From Mauremys mutica (taxonomy: Eukaryota; Chordata; Testudines; Geoemydidae), in assembly GCF_020497125.1 (NCBI RefSeq), contig NC_059080.1, positions 70,352,618-70,416,617 on the forward strand: 64,000 nucleotides of DNA, read 5' to 3'. Under the pieces are notes generated by a model. It worked only from the letters and a program-made list of their open reading frames with translations. It was not told the origin of the DNA and did not search any database. A program made the translations under genes and the position numbers. Shown piece by piece: positions 11,740 to 23,800 of the stretch. Position 1 is the first letter of the stretch; each line of letters starts with the position of its first letter.

Positions 11740-12290
11740 TCCCTGCTTGGACTCCTCTTATCCTTGCTTCTGTCCTTTCCACTCCTGACAAACCGCTCTC
11801 ACAGTGGTTTCTAAGGACCTCTGCCTGGGCAAGTCACAGGGCTTCTTCTCTATTCTCACCTTTCAGTTTGCCAGCAGCCTTCAATAAGAGCTGATCACTC
11901 CTCCTGTACACCATCCTCCCTTGGTTTTCCCAGTCCTATCCAGTCTTGGTTCCTCTATTTTCCCTTCCAACCATTTTTGGTATTTCTCATAGTGGCACTC
12001 TCTCATTCCCATCTCCTTTTGCCACTTTCTTTCCATAGAGCTAGGTCCTTGACCTGTACCTTTTCACTTTCTTACCTTGTCCCTAGATGACTACATCTAG
12101 TTCACATGGATTCAACTATCATCTCTCTGCCAATGATTCCCAAATCTACTTCTCCATACCTAGCCTGCCTCCTTCAACTCAGCCCACCTTGTACTATGGC
12201 CATCTCAAGCTAAACAGGGACAAAAGACAGAACTTCATATTTTTCCTTTTAAATATCATCCTCCTCTGGAAGTGACAAACAAACCGAGAA
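11740..12290 (+). pseudogene. Decayed LINE reverse-transcriptase fragment
   Basis: Pyrimidine-rich plus-strand sequence whose open stretch at 12087-12275 gives a peptide with GFNYHLSANDSQIYFSIPSL. This resembles the LINE reverse-transcriptase catalytic block (YADDSQIY), with YADD decayed to SAND. A region rich in CTCC and CTTCC precedes it, as in related LINEs. Stops interrupt both sides. Probably CR1/L2-group; exact family not assigned. Confidence 0.55.
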
Positions 12291-12299
12291 AAGAACTCT

Positions 12300-12400
12300 T
12301 ATTCCAGAATAAGAGTGTCTAGGCAGGGAGTTATATCTGTATAGCTATAGCAATATAACTAGTTGGAGAAATGTATCCATATAGACAAAGCCTTAGTTCT
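12300..12400. repeat. MITE-like repeat fragment
   Basis: AAGAGTGTCTAGGCAGGGAG, TATAGCTATAGCAATATAAC and ATATAGACAAAGCC follow the order seen in short palindromic elements with GTCTACACT/TGTAGACAAGCC ends. Confidence 0.35.
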
Positions 12401-12409
12401 GAAGGATTT

Positions 12410-15400
12410 TTCCTAATAAACTGATCAACTGAAATCCATTTATTGCTGTACCCTAGCTTATAGGGCCCTTAAGTGCATGTAATTTCTGAACATCACCAAC
12501 CAATTAAGTGAGACTGGGTGGTTCAGTGTTTTATTCTTGTGTCCTTGATAATACAAAGCTCTAACCAAAATCTTGCTTATGCAAAACAGGCTTTGAAGGA
12601 ACAATAACATGCCTCATGATTTTCAAGCCCTGAGGCTAAAGGCAGCAAACAACCATTTATTCTTCCATCTTGAAACACGTTCTTAACTTAGTTCAAAGGC
12701 CTGAAAAACAACATGCCCTAGCTACTTGTCTGCACACCTTCTGAAAGGCTTTTCCCTTGTAACAACTTGCTATGTGATCAAGTTGCATGATGAAAAATAT
12801 TTAAGGTGTTTGGGGGTTCTTGGGTTTGTGTGGCTTTAAAAAAAAACACAACAAAAAACAGAACTGTTAAACTGCTTCAAATTATAATCAAAATGAAATA
12901 TTAAGAACACCACCAACAGCAATATTAACCCATTTAAGATTGAAATATTTAATTATTTACATGTGTAAGTCACAACTTAGTACTGCATATGCTGATTATT
13001 ACAGAGGATGTGTTCTTAACTTTTGTTCATTAAATCGGGGAGGGGGGAGAAGGAGCAGCTGTAAGAGGAGGACAGAAGGGTTGGCGTGTATTTTCATCTC
13101 TCTCTTCCTCATCAGTTTTCATTTCATATAAAATTAATAAATTATTAATTGCTCATTACTTATCTACAAACCTAAACAATGAAAGTTAAAAAATACTATT
13201 TTTCATAAATAATGACAAACTGTTGGAATAAATAGAAACGTTAAAATGTTGCTCATTAAAGTTTTTACCAAGTTGCTTGCTAACAAAGTAGTTTTTTTGT
13301 AAAGCCTTCTTCAATTTGCTTTTCTCCTAAGTTTGAATATTGTTGTGAAGTCAGGAAAAAACCCACAAATTTATTAAAAAGAAAATAAGCCTACTCAAAA
13401 TAACTTGGCAGTTATGGAACAAGACTGCTTAAGACACTTGACTACTAGAGGAGGTAAAATGTGTTTACTGTTTTTGAGGTTTTTGAACTGTAATAACAGA
13501 AGTGATAAAATTTTTCTCTATTTGTTAGGAGTCTAGGGGATTTTTAAGCTCATTTTTTTCCACAATATGTGCTTTTAAAAGTTGGAAAATGTCCCCTTAC
13601 CTATATTTAAAATGTTTTATTGCTTTGATATATACATATGCTAGCAATTAAATACAAACACATCCTATTATTTCTAAGAAAAGCAGATATTCATCAGCCC
13701 AGTTTAATTAATAGTTGTAGAATTATAACTCAGCCTTGTTAATTATCCACATCATGAAACAATAAATGGAGCATTCGATAAAATATGTAATAGAGCATAC
13801 AGGAATACAAAGGAAAGAATTCAACTCTGCCCAGACTTCGTAGGGGAAAAGTGAACCAGGCAGAGAGAAAAAGTTCTATTTATATATCAGAGAAAGAAGA
13901 TAAAAATCTCATTTCAACAAAGCAGCTCCTAAGCAAAATGAAAATCAAGATACAGAGATTGAAAGTACAAGTGAGTTGTGCCTTTACCAGATGGTTCCAT
14001 TTCAGAGTCTGTGGCTATGTCTTCACTACAAAAAAAAAAGGGGGGGGGTATTTTTACATTGTTAGCCATCTCGGTGCAAAAAATCTTAGTGGAGACAAGG
14101 TTCAGGCAGTGAACCCACTTCCCTCCTTCCCTACCCCATCTCAAAGAAAACAAAAACAAAAACCACTCAACTGTAAGATTTGTTTTCTTGTAATGACAAG
14201 CTGAAGAACACATCTATGCTATTCAACTACTGAAGCAGCTGGGCCAATCACTGTTAGCTACTTCCATAAATTCTGACCACAGTATGAAAGGAAACCCTCA
14301 GAGTTAAATTCTAAAACTAAAAACAAATAAAAGATGAAACAATCAATTTAAACTAACCTAAGATAGGGTGCTCTGCACTGGTGGAAGCTAACGTAGAAAA
14401 AGGTTCAGATAAGACAAGACTTCATTTTTCCATAAAATGTCACCCTATCAATCCAAAGGACGTTGCGGTGAAGTAGCAAACAATTAATCCATACTTTAAA
14501 GACTAGACAGACACATACATGGGAAGGAGAGAATTAAGACAGTACCAAATTATTCCAACCTTGTTTTCATTTTCTTTTCTTTTTTTCCCCCCCCTCTAAA
14601 AACCTGCAATATTCTATGGACACTGCAGCCTGTAAAATATTAATGTGAAAGCCTACATTGAAAGGCATAAACGGACTGGGAGGATGGCCTCTATTTCAGG
14701 GGATGGTTTAGGTTTCCCAGATGTGTTGTGCTTATCTTGGAGCAGGGTGAGTGAGTTGCTGAAGTATTTCTGCATACCTGAATAGGTAATTTCCAGGACC
14801 CACTAACTGGACATCACCTGTGCCTACACATGAATTACTTTTCTTGGCCTCCCTCTGATTGTGCAGCTCTGCACATGCACCTTCTGAACTTCAGGCACCT
14901 GCTTAAAACCTAAGGGGGCTCCCTGTGGCTTACTTCCTGTTGTCTAGGGATGAAAGGAACTAAAATCAGTTGAAGATTATTCTCTCATTCGGCAGGTTTT
15001 GATCCCTTTTGCCAGGATAGTAGGCCGGAGACTCATTGAACGGGCTTCCCTTAGAGCAGGCTCTGGTTTGAGTCATTTAAATAAACAGAATTGATAAGGC
15101 TCTTCTCCATAGAGTTGCCTCTTTTAAAGGAAAGGCAACTAAAAAAACCTCTAAGATTGGTCTGTTGTATATTGTTTTAGCCATAAAAATCCCCTCTCTG
15201 ACAAAAATGAGGCCACAGCTCTGGATGTAATTTGTATTATTCTGACCGTAGAATCAGAGATGAACAAAAGAGTACACTCCATAAAACAGAGCACTGCAGA
15301 TGGGTAACAGCCATCATTCTTGGCCGCTGAAGATCATTTAAAATTTCTGTAGACACCTACACACAGCACAAGAGGCATGAGTAGAATAAACTGAAGCTTG

Positions 15401-15680
15401 AACCAACAGAATCAAACACTCAAATCTTTTCAGGAATGCCTCAACTTTCCTACCAAGAAGGCTTTTTGGTTCTTCCTCCCCTTCTACCAGGATGTTTGTC
15501 CTTTCTGCAATTCCTGAGATGGCACCATCCACCCTTTAATGCTTCATGAATGTCTCTAAGTTCAATAGCTTGTGAAGGAACGTGGGAACCTCTTAAAAAA
15601 ACAAAAAACAAATGATTCTGTGAAAAAAGGCCAGAAGAAACTATTATAATCATCTAATCTGATCTTATATATAACAGTCC
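12410..15680. other. AT-rich sequence with little recognisable content
   Basis: No gene recognised. A MITE-like fragment lies at about 14010-14110 (GGCTATGTCTTCACTAC at its left end), containing an A-run and G-run at 14030-14048. A poly-pyrimidine tract lies at 14567-14597. The rest appears unique. Confidence 0.4.
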
Positions 15681-15819
15681 ATGCTGTGCTCTGTGTGGTA
15701 AAGCCATGGTTTGTTTTTTTGTTTTTTTTTTAAACACAGAATTATTTTAATCTATTATAAAAATGTAGTTAGAAAAAATATAAACACAAAAATTGAAATG
15801 TAAATAGGATACCTTAATT

Positions 15820-16260
15820 TTATACAAAGTGGATAAAAATCCATCCTTAAATAAAAATCAGATTTTTCTTTTTAAAAATAAAAATGTTGAAAAATCAATT
15901 TGAAATTGACAATCTATGTTCAAGCATTACCGTAATCTGTTACAGCCATTAAATAAAACATATTCAAGCAGTATGTGTTTGCTATCAATGTTAAATCAGT
16001 AAACTGGTTGAAGTCACTGGCTATACATCTGGATCCAGAGTTTTTTAAAGTCCTAAACCAGCTTTAGACACTCTCTCGTGCAGGTGCAGTGAGTATTTTC
16101 TTTCTTTCACTTTATTCAGCAAGTTCAATTCAATCACCGGTTCATTCAAATATTTGAGAAACTGATTGGAGAGCTAAAAAAGCAGGAAGGCTTGTTTTCT
16201 GCTTCCAAGCTATGAATAAAAATAAGGAGTGTGAGGATGACATCTACTAGTACTAAAATA
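15820..16260 (+). mobile_element. Decayed hAT fragment related to the 16692 element
   Basis: GTGGATAAAAATCCATCC at 15829 resembles the GGTGGATAAAACTCAATG end at 16695. The stretch at 16000-16210 aligns by eye with 17540-17735 (TGGTTGAAGTCACT against TGGTGGAAGTCACT; AAAAAGCAGGAAGGCTTG against AAAAAGCAGGAAAGCTTG). That region encodes the hAT C-terminal dimerisation block. Stops and small deletions interrupt it. Confidence 0.5.
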
Positions 16261-16479
16261 TTGAAGGACATGATAACCAAAACCAATCGGTTCCATTAAT
16301 TAATTACAGACAATACTTACTTCGTTTAAGGAATCAGTTTTAAATACAAGTGTGTTTTGATAAATTTAATGTTTATAAATTCATCCAGTACATTTGAGAC
16401 AAGGTGGATGAGAAGTAGTACCATCTTCTTTTGGTTAGAGAGAGATTTTGAGCCACACAGAGCTTCCGCTTCCATTCAG

Positions 16480-16691
16480 AGACCCTGGATTTATGGCTTA
16501 TTACAACTACCTGTAACCTACTAATGCCCTCTTTTTGTCCTATGACTGCTGAGATGCTATCAGGCCACTCTGCCTTAAATGGTCCTGTGCAATGTGTGCC
16601 AACTACTTACGCTAAGCAATCTGTTCTGCCTTGCATTTTGGTGCGACACTGGAAGTACCTTTCCCAGACGTAAGGAAGAACTCTCTGTCAC
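16480..16691 (+). repeat. Dispersed repeat 'family A', copy 2, left part
   Basis: Ends in AAGTACCTTTCCCAGACG and GAAGAACTCTCTGTCA, matching copy 1 near 1446-1475. The repeat breaks at 16691, where a hAT terminus begins, and resumes at about 18410. Confidence 0.6.
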
Positions 16692-18410
16692 CAGGGTGGA
16701 TAAAACTCAATGATTTAAATAAAAAAAATAAATAAAAGTAAAAAAAAATCCGATTTTATTTAAATCGGATTTTTTTGATAAAATCTTTGAGAGGAAAAAA
16801 ACTATCTAAAGATACAGCTTTGAGCTATAATGTCTCATCATGGAATAGGGATTAGAAAGTCTAATTCTATTGTATGAAAATATATTCATATAATGTTTAA
16901 GAAAAGTTTTGTAAATGAGTTCCAATAGTTCATGGATTAGGGACCCAATTTTATGGGGTTCCAGGGGCTTCTGTATAGATTATTTAGGTGAATCTTTCTA
17001 TCTACCCAATGGGACTCAGTGCTCAGTCTAGAAGATACCATCAGAGATGCTTAGTTTTGCAGTTCTCAAACTGTGGATTTGTGTCTCCAGAGATAACATT
17101 ATTGTAAAATCCAAAAATGTTTTTAAATAAATAATATATAGAGGTGAGAAATAACAGACCTCAACTATATTGTCCCTCTGCACATTTGTGTACACAGTCA
17201 ATCCCTTACCTCTCTCTAAAAGTGAAAAGTTTCAAAAAGTTAAATCAATAGAAGATTGTTGGGGGCGGAATAGATCTGGACAAGGAGAAGTCTGGAGATA
17301 AATGTGAGAAGGGAGGGACAGGCAGTAGAAACAAAAGTCAAACTGTTTGAGCAGCATATTCCAGAAGTCTTGAGGTCTTTCTGAGTGTAGCCTTCATTGA
17401 TTTGAGATCTACCATACCATTCTCTCACTAGAAAGGAAAACCTAAAAGGGCATAGGCCGTAAAAGACACCCAGTTTGGGAATAAGAACCATTCAAGAAAT
17501 ATATGTTTACTGATGACGTTTTAAAGAAAGTCACACCAGTGTACTGGTGGAAGTCACTTAAGCACTTGGATTCAGAGACTGTTGTAGTGATAATCTCACT
17601 TTTAACAGCAGTAGCTTCTTCTGGCAGTGTGGAAAGAATATTTTCTTCCTTTGGACTAATTCATTCAAAATTGAGAAATCATTTGGGACCTGAAAAAGCA
17701 GGAAAGCTTGTTTTTCTTTTCCAGATTATGAACAAACAGGAAAATGAAGGGGAAGATGAATGAGTTAGCTGCAGAAGCCAATATTTTAAGTTTCTCATGT
17801 TGACCTGGCTGACATAGTCAATTTAATTTTTGTATTTTTTAGAAAATATTTCATGTAACTATTTTAGTTTAAAACAATTTTAACAAAAGCAAACCAGATT
17901 TTAAAAAACTTTAATGTTTAACTAAATTCAAAAATTCATATCTTGTTTTGTTAAAATGTTATATTTTTGCTGTTGAAGAAAAAACCCAGAATACGTAACG
18001 TTGTTGTTTTATTTAAATAAAACAACTTAAATGTCTTTCTGGTGATGTTCTCCTCCTAATACAGCATGGCAAGAAAATCCTCCAAATATTAATGATTAAC
18101 CTGTTGAATTGGAGATATTTATGAAATTGGGAGGTGAACTGCCTGCTTCAATTACCTTTGGTAAATGAAATAACCAAACAATCATTCACTCATCTTCTGA
18201 TATAGCTGTAAAACTAATCTGAAAAGTTTTCAAAATAAATCACTTTAAAAATGTATAGTGTGTACCTTCTAAAAGTGAAACCTACATCTCTCTCTGAGTT
18301 GTGAAGAATATGTATTAAGGTTATAACAACCAACAAGAATGCACTTTTATGTAGAAATTCATGATTAAAGAGAGTCTTCCTGACTAGTGATTTAAATCAA
18401 ATCCACCCCC
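16692..18410 (+). mobile_element. hAT DNA transposon remnant (CAGGGTGGAT ends)
   Basis: The left end reads CAGGGTGGATAAAACTCAAT, then a hairpin TCCGATTTTATTTAAATCGG; the right end reads TGATTTAAATCAAATCCACC at 18388-18407. The open stretch 17503-17763 encodes a hAT C-terminal dimerisation domain with a WWKSL start, ASSGSVERIFSSFGLIHSKL in the middle and AGKLVFLFQIMN at the end. The rest of the transposase is missing or decayed. It sits inside the family A repeat. A clean 8-bp target duplication could not be read. Confidence 0.8.
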
Positions 18411-18535
18411 TCGCTAAGAAAGCTTGTGTGTCTCACCAACAGAAGTTGGTCCAATAAAAGATATTCCCTCACTCACCTTGTCTCTCTAATACCCTGGGAC
18501 CGACAGCTACAACTACCCTGCATCCAGAACATTTA
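18411..18535 (+). repeat. Dispersed repeat 'family A', copy 2, right part
   Basis: AAGCTTGTGTGTCTCACCAA, AGAAGTTGGTCCAATAAAAG and CTCACTCACCTTGTCTCTCT continue family A, ending with GGGACCGACAGCTACAACTA. Confidence 0.7.
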
Positions 18536-19199
18536 ACATTGTTTACTAGTTAAATAAGGCTATTTAAAAATGCTATTTTAGTGCATTTTTAATAGAATTA
18601 AAATTTCCATCCAAATGCAGCCTGACACAAATCGAAAGGAAAAAGTTACTGTAGTAAGAAATCCATCATTCACTATTTCTAACATAATAAAAAGGTAAGT
18701 CACAAATCTGAATACATATTTTTAAGCTATATAACTGCTTAGATGCATATAGATACGGTGTATCCCCCTGGTGAGCAAGTAATTCCAAAATTGGTGCAGA
18801 GGTAAATGCTTAATTGCAAATCAATGTTTTAATGGTTACCAACCAATGAGAAATCAACTGCCCTTATGGAATATGACTGAAATACAAATGCAAAACTGAT
18901 TATTTAAAACAAGGGTACCTACTTGCTGATTAAAAAAAAAAAAGGGATCAATTCATCCTGATTCTACCACAGTACAAAATCCATCATGTTCTCATATTCT
19001 CTAGAGAGAGCTTGACTTGAGAATTATTACTGATGAGTCACTTATTGTACCCCTTTGAAACAAACAAAACCTAGGTAAGTATTACAAATACTTACCCACA
19101 ACCACTGAGACACTCCCCTATCAGATTTCATTTCTAAAGGGGCAGAGGCAGAAGAGAGGGAGAGTACATGCAAAAATCTTTTTTCAGGTGACACCAACT

Positions 19200-19285
19200 G
19201 TCATTAAGGGCCCAATCCAATTTCCATTGACTTCAATGGAAAGACTCCAAGAGACTTCAGAGCAAGTCAGATCAGGCCCTGGCAG
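19200..19285. repeat. Short palindromic repeat, 'GACTTCAATGG' family
   Basis: AGGGCCCAATCCAATTTCC, CATTGACTTCAATGGAAAG and ATCAGGCCCTGG; the two ends are inverted to each other. Confidence 0.6.
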
Positions 19286-19598
19286 AACTACAAAAGATAA
19301 GGAACCTTTTTACTGAAGAAGGAAAAACAAAACAAAACAAAAAACAAAAGCAAACAAACAGGGCAGCGGGCTATTTCATTCCCTGAATAGAGAAGGTTGT
19401 GGAGGTTAAGTTTGCGTTGAAACAGACTATGAATCTTTAAAAAAAATAAAATAAAAAAAATGCTCAATAGCATGCAGGGCTCCTTTTTATTATTGACTAA
19501 AAAAGGAGACTCTCCAAAAACGCATGCCATAGATGCTAAAACTGCTGATCTGCAAAGCTGTTTCTGGACATGTCTCTTACAGAGCTAGAAACAAAATA

Positions 19599-20100
19599 CT
19601 GTATATACTCGTTCATAAGCCGAATATTTTTGGTAAAAAAATTACGCATCAAAGAGCGGAGGTTGGCTGGTAAATGGATCTACACCAAAATTTGATGATT
19701 TTAAACACTATGGAATCATTGAATTGAATATTTAATACATTGTCGTTTTGTTTACATGAAGCATCTGCAAGCATGGAGGCCCCTCGGCTCCCTGTGGCTG
19801 TGGTTCACCGTTCCCAGCCAATGGGAGCTGTGGGAAGCACCACTTCCCGCAGCTCCCATTGGCTGGGAACGGCGAACTGTGGACACTGGGAGCCGAGGGG
19901 CTCCATGCCAGTGAATGCTCAAGGTAAACAAAATGTCCAGGCCCGCTAGCAGCTTACCCTAATGGTCCAGGAGCCAAGTTTGCCAACCCCTGAGATATAG
20001 GGTCGGCTTATGAAAGGGTCATACAGGTTTTGCTATTTTTACCTAACCATCTTGGGGGGTTGGCTTATAAACAAACGGGATAATGAACGAGTATATACAG
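19599..20100. mobile_element. TA-flanked DNA transposon with inverted ends, carrying a nested palindrome
   Basis: Left end CTGTATATACTCGTTCATAA and right end TAATGAACGAGTATATACAG are inverted repeats (18 of the outer bases pair well). Each is flanked by TA (19597-19598 and 20101-20102), as for Tc1/mariner-type insertion, though the superfamily is not certain. The interior contains AGCCGAATATTTTTGG / GGTTGGCTTATAAAC arms around a GC-rich palindrome at 19771-19909. No transposase; non-autonomous. Confidence 0.75.
19771..19909. repeat. 139-bp palindrome with paired CCAAT motifs
   Basis: The left arm runs from GCATGGAGGCCCCTCGGCTC to AGCCAATGGGAGCTGTGGGA. The right arm runs from TTCCCGCAGCTCCCATTGGC to GGGAGCCGAGGGGCTCCATG. 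The arms pair over about 65 bases with a loop of only a few bases. Each arm carries a CCAAT (one per strand). It closely resembles a GC-rich repeat abundant in turtle genomes, here inside the TA-flanked element. Confidence 0.8.
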
Positions 20101-20734
20101 TAAGGCTGTCAATAGACTTTTTTAAAAAAAAATATTAAGTTAATATTAGTATTTCTGATGATGCAGGTGTCTCTCTCAATTCCCTTCCCCATTGCTTTGA
20201 GAGAATGGATTATTAGAACTTCTAATTCCTACCTCATTTTTGGTTCATTTTTTTACCTCCCATGCTGCAAGAAGCAGTTGAGTTAAACAGAGCAGCCCTC
20301 TTGTTGAGTATGTGAGATCAGGCTTCTAACTGGAGTCCAAGAGGATGTCTGAGGTTGAGGGGGTAGGTAGCTTTTTCCCCTTCGTTTCTTGAAATTCACT
20401 GTTTCAAAGAAACCACTGGTGATGCTGATTGCATATTTCAGAATTCCTATGATTTAGAAACATTCACCCACATAGCAATTGAAAAAAAAAAATCTAGATA
20501 AAAGCAAACAAGACATAAATCAAATTGGGGGTGCCGTCTTAAGAGCTCACAGATTGTATCTTTCCAGCTTCTGACATATGCGCAGACACTCATCAGGAAT
20601 AAATTTCTGAAACCAATAGAAATATTTGGAGTTTGGTTGCAAAGACTCAGACATTTCTACAATACTTCTGCAAATGAGAGGTGTTTCCATTCTTGCATTA
20701 AGCAGATCAGTTTTTGCATGCAGAGTTTATGTGC

Positions 20735-20820
20735 CTAATTTCTGAATGAGGGATATTATCTCACCCCTTTGCCTCTCTGGAAAAGACACAGCTACAACTA
20801 CACTGCATACAACAATAGAA
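20735..20820 (+). repeat. Dispersed repeat 'family A', decayed 3' end
   Basis: GATATTATCTCACCCCTTTTGCCTCTCT and CAGCTACAACTACACTGCAT parallel the right end of copy 2 (18465-18525). Confidence 0.4.
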
Positions 20821-20829
20821 TTTTAAAAT

Positions 20830-23800
20830 GTAGCTGACAATATATATTGAATAGCAAACCTATTATGTATACTAGCAAGAAGATTTAATCAATATTACAA
20901 TTCAGATACTAAAATATTAGGTTTTTAGTCTAATATATTATGATTAACAGTTCCATATACACACACCAACTTTTCACTGTCCTCCCAACCCCGTAGTGTA
21001 TTATTGTGAAGAAAACAGCACTTTCCAATTATTCTAGTTTAAATCTCTAATGACAGTCTTCAAAGAATGTGACCTAGATATATCAAGCATAATCAGAGAG
21101 AATACATATCAAGTCATCTTTTAGTTAAGAGTGCCAGGCTTATTTAAATCTCCTTTATCTATTCACACCTCTGTTTTTATTCAGTTTCCCACCATATTTA
21201 AATAGATCAAAAGAAGTGTTACACAAGACTCTCCTCTTCGCCACTATTTTGTAATATTCAAACTGCTATAATTGTTTATAATCAAAATCTTTCATTTACC
21301 AAAACATGGAACAATTAAACACAGAATTAACGCTATTCAGTTTAGTGAAGATGTACACTTTCAGACTATATTTCAGAGACCAAGTTCCAGTTTTCAGCAT
21401 TCTGACAATCTGGAATTGTAGACATTGTTATTTGTATTTTAACTCTTGTAAGAGAAGATTTATTCCAACAGTAAGTCACAATCATTTTGCAATTTGAGCT
21501 TTTCTTTTTATGAGCTACCCTTTAAATTAAATAGTTTAGAGGGGATTTAATTATAAATGCAGGATATGAATAATTAAATTAGCCTGTATCCAGATTTTTC
21601 ATCTAGCAGGTTTATTATAGTAGTCTCAGTAGTAGGGCAGTGTAAAGAAAAAAAAAAGGTAAAATGAAAAACTGGAAGAAAAAAAGAGCAATTTAAAAAT
21701 CAGTGTAAATATCATTCTCTTTTTACTATGAGAATGTTTACATGACAACGAGATCCTTATTGCTTAAGGAGTTATTCATTCATGCTTATTCTGTACTTAA
21801 AGTCCAATGTTAACAAACAGGGTTCTGTGTATTATATAATCACAGCATTCAACTGCAATGACAAAGAGTACAGGACAAAAGAGCAAGTGGAAAAATCCTG
21901 CTCCCCTCACTCAGGACAATAGGATGCACAACAATGTGAATGGGATTCTGTGATAAATAGGCAGCAGGAACTCTAAGGAAGAGAGCCTATTTTCCAAAAT
22001 AAGCTATCCTAAGTAATGAAGGAGGAGGAAAGAAAAATATAAATGAATGAATTTACAAAAGTGTAATGATTTCTACTGTGAACATTTTTCAAAATTATCC
22101 ATAGCATCTAAAGCTTACAGACTGACAGTTTTTCTATTCTGAGCTCTACTTTTCTTGATTTCCAAATTCAAATACAAAAGATCTGTTCTAGGTTGAAACT
22201 TGGTACACGAAAACTAAGTCCAAAAGCTAATTAGTTTTGAAAAAAAATATATTTTCACCTGAATGTCATGAAAAACAGAAATTTGAATTTAAGACTGTTC
22301 CCTTGAGACTTTATTTTTAAAAATAGTTACTACAATCAATACTGAATTTAGTCCGTTTTGAAAACTAAAAAAATAATTCCCTTCCTTTACATGTGCATGC
22401 ACAAACACACAAAGTCACAGCAACTTTATCAAAAAGATATTCAGATGTGAATTCAATTAGCCTCAGTGGTTGTATTCAAATTTTTGCAAAACCATTATAA
22501 AACTGTATGTTCCTAATTGAAATTTTCAAATTCAGCTGTTCACCAGGCTACATCCCTTAAGTTATACAAGTAACAGAATACACTGAAGAGCTTGGTCAGA
22601 TCACATTCCAACTCCACAGGTGTTAGTTGCATATGTTCTTTAGGGCTCTACATCCCAGCTGTTAAATGTTTTAAACCAATCCAGAATACATATGTTCTTC
22701 TTACAATCATCAGCTAAAAAAGGAGTCATCCTTAACTTTGAATTTCTTGTTTTTCTAATTTAAACATGATCCTAAATATGATTTTAATACTAACTGAATA
22801 CAAAACCTGTGCGTCACGAGATGCTATTTTATCGCCTACTTGGTCTCTGATTACATAGCCTCAATTTATAGGACTCTATAAACCAGAGAGAAAAATCTTG
22901 AAAGCAATTTTCCTAAAACTGCCATGTAAGTCAGAAGTCCAAGCTAACAGCATCTACAGTAACTACATTAAAGGAATAGGTCTGCAGTTTGAATAATGAA
23001 AAAAATATTTAAGGAGTGCAGAATATACTAATAATTTAACAAACTGCAGGCACACAGTGATACACAGGCTAGGTTTTAGCAGATGATTAGGTGAGGGGGG
23101 AAATAATGTGCACATACAGTATGAAACACCCTCTTCAGTCTATAATAATACTGTAGCATGTATAACTTGTATCTTGCTGATGTTCAAGTTACTGCTTCCC
23201 CAGAGGTACAGAGACTTTTGAACCTTTTGTCTTTGGAAGTGCTTCAGTTTTTTTAATTGCATGTAGATAAATGTGTTACATTTTTAGAGTAACTCCTTAA
23301 CTCCACAAACTTTTTTAAATTATGAATTAAACTTAGAAGAAAGCTATAAAACTATTTTTAACTGCAAGTTGGAGAAAAAAAGAGGTATTTGAAAATTTCT
23401 TAATATATTACACAAGAATTTCAACATGACTTCATACTTCAAATGTTTTGTGACTCAGTACTCAGAACATCAACCATCAATTGCTCATCTTCCTACTGTT
23501 GCCAACTGAGAGAGGCTCCTCAATACCACACCAGAAGCACAGGAAGAAGTAGTTGCCTCAGCTAATTCGGCACAGAGAAATCCCAAGAGAAAGCAAGTGA
23601 AACTTACAAGAATCTTGTCAGTTTCACTATACTAGCGTTTACAGCTTCCAGAAGAGGCAGGACACAGAAAAGAAAAAAAACTAAGAGTGGTACATATACA
23701 AGTAGATTACTGTTCCTTACCAAGAGCACAGAGAGAAAGCGAGAACTCTCTTTTCCCATAACCCAGGAAGAGAAGAGGAAAGGGGGGGGGGGAATGCAGT

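Noticed and set aside
13851..14213. Overlapping 94-117 codon frames on both strands
   Set aside because: They cross A- and G-runs and a MITE-like fragment; no domain or conservation signal could be read.
16684..18420. 8-bp target duplication for the 16692 hAT element
   Set aside because: TCTGTCAC at the left does not match the bases right of 18410 well enough to claim a duplication.
19740..19949. 69-codon frame over the CCAAT palindrome
   Set aside because: Explained entirely by the inverted repeat; no coding features.
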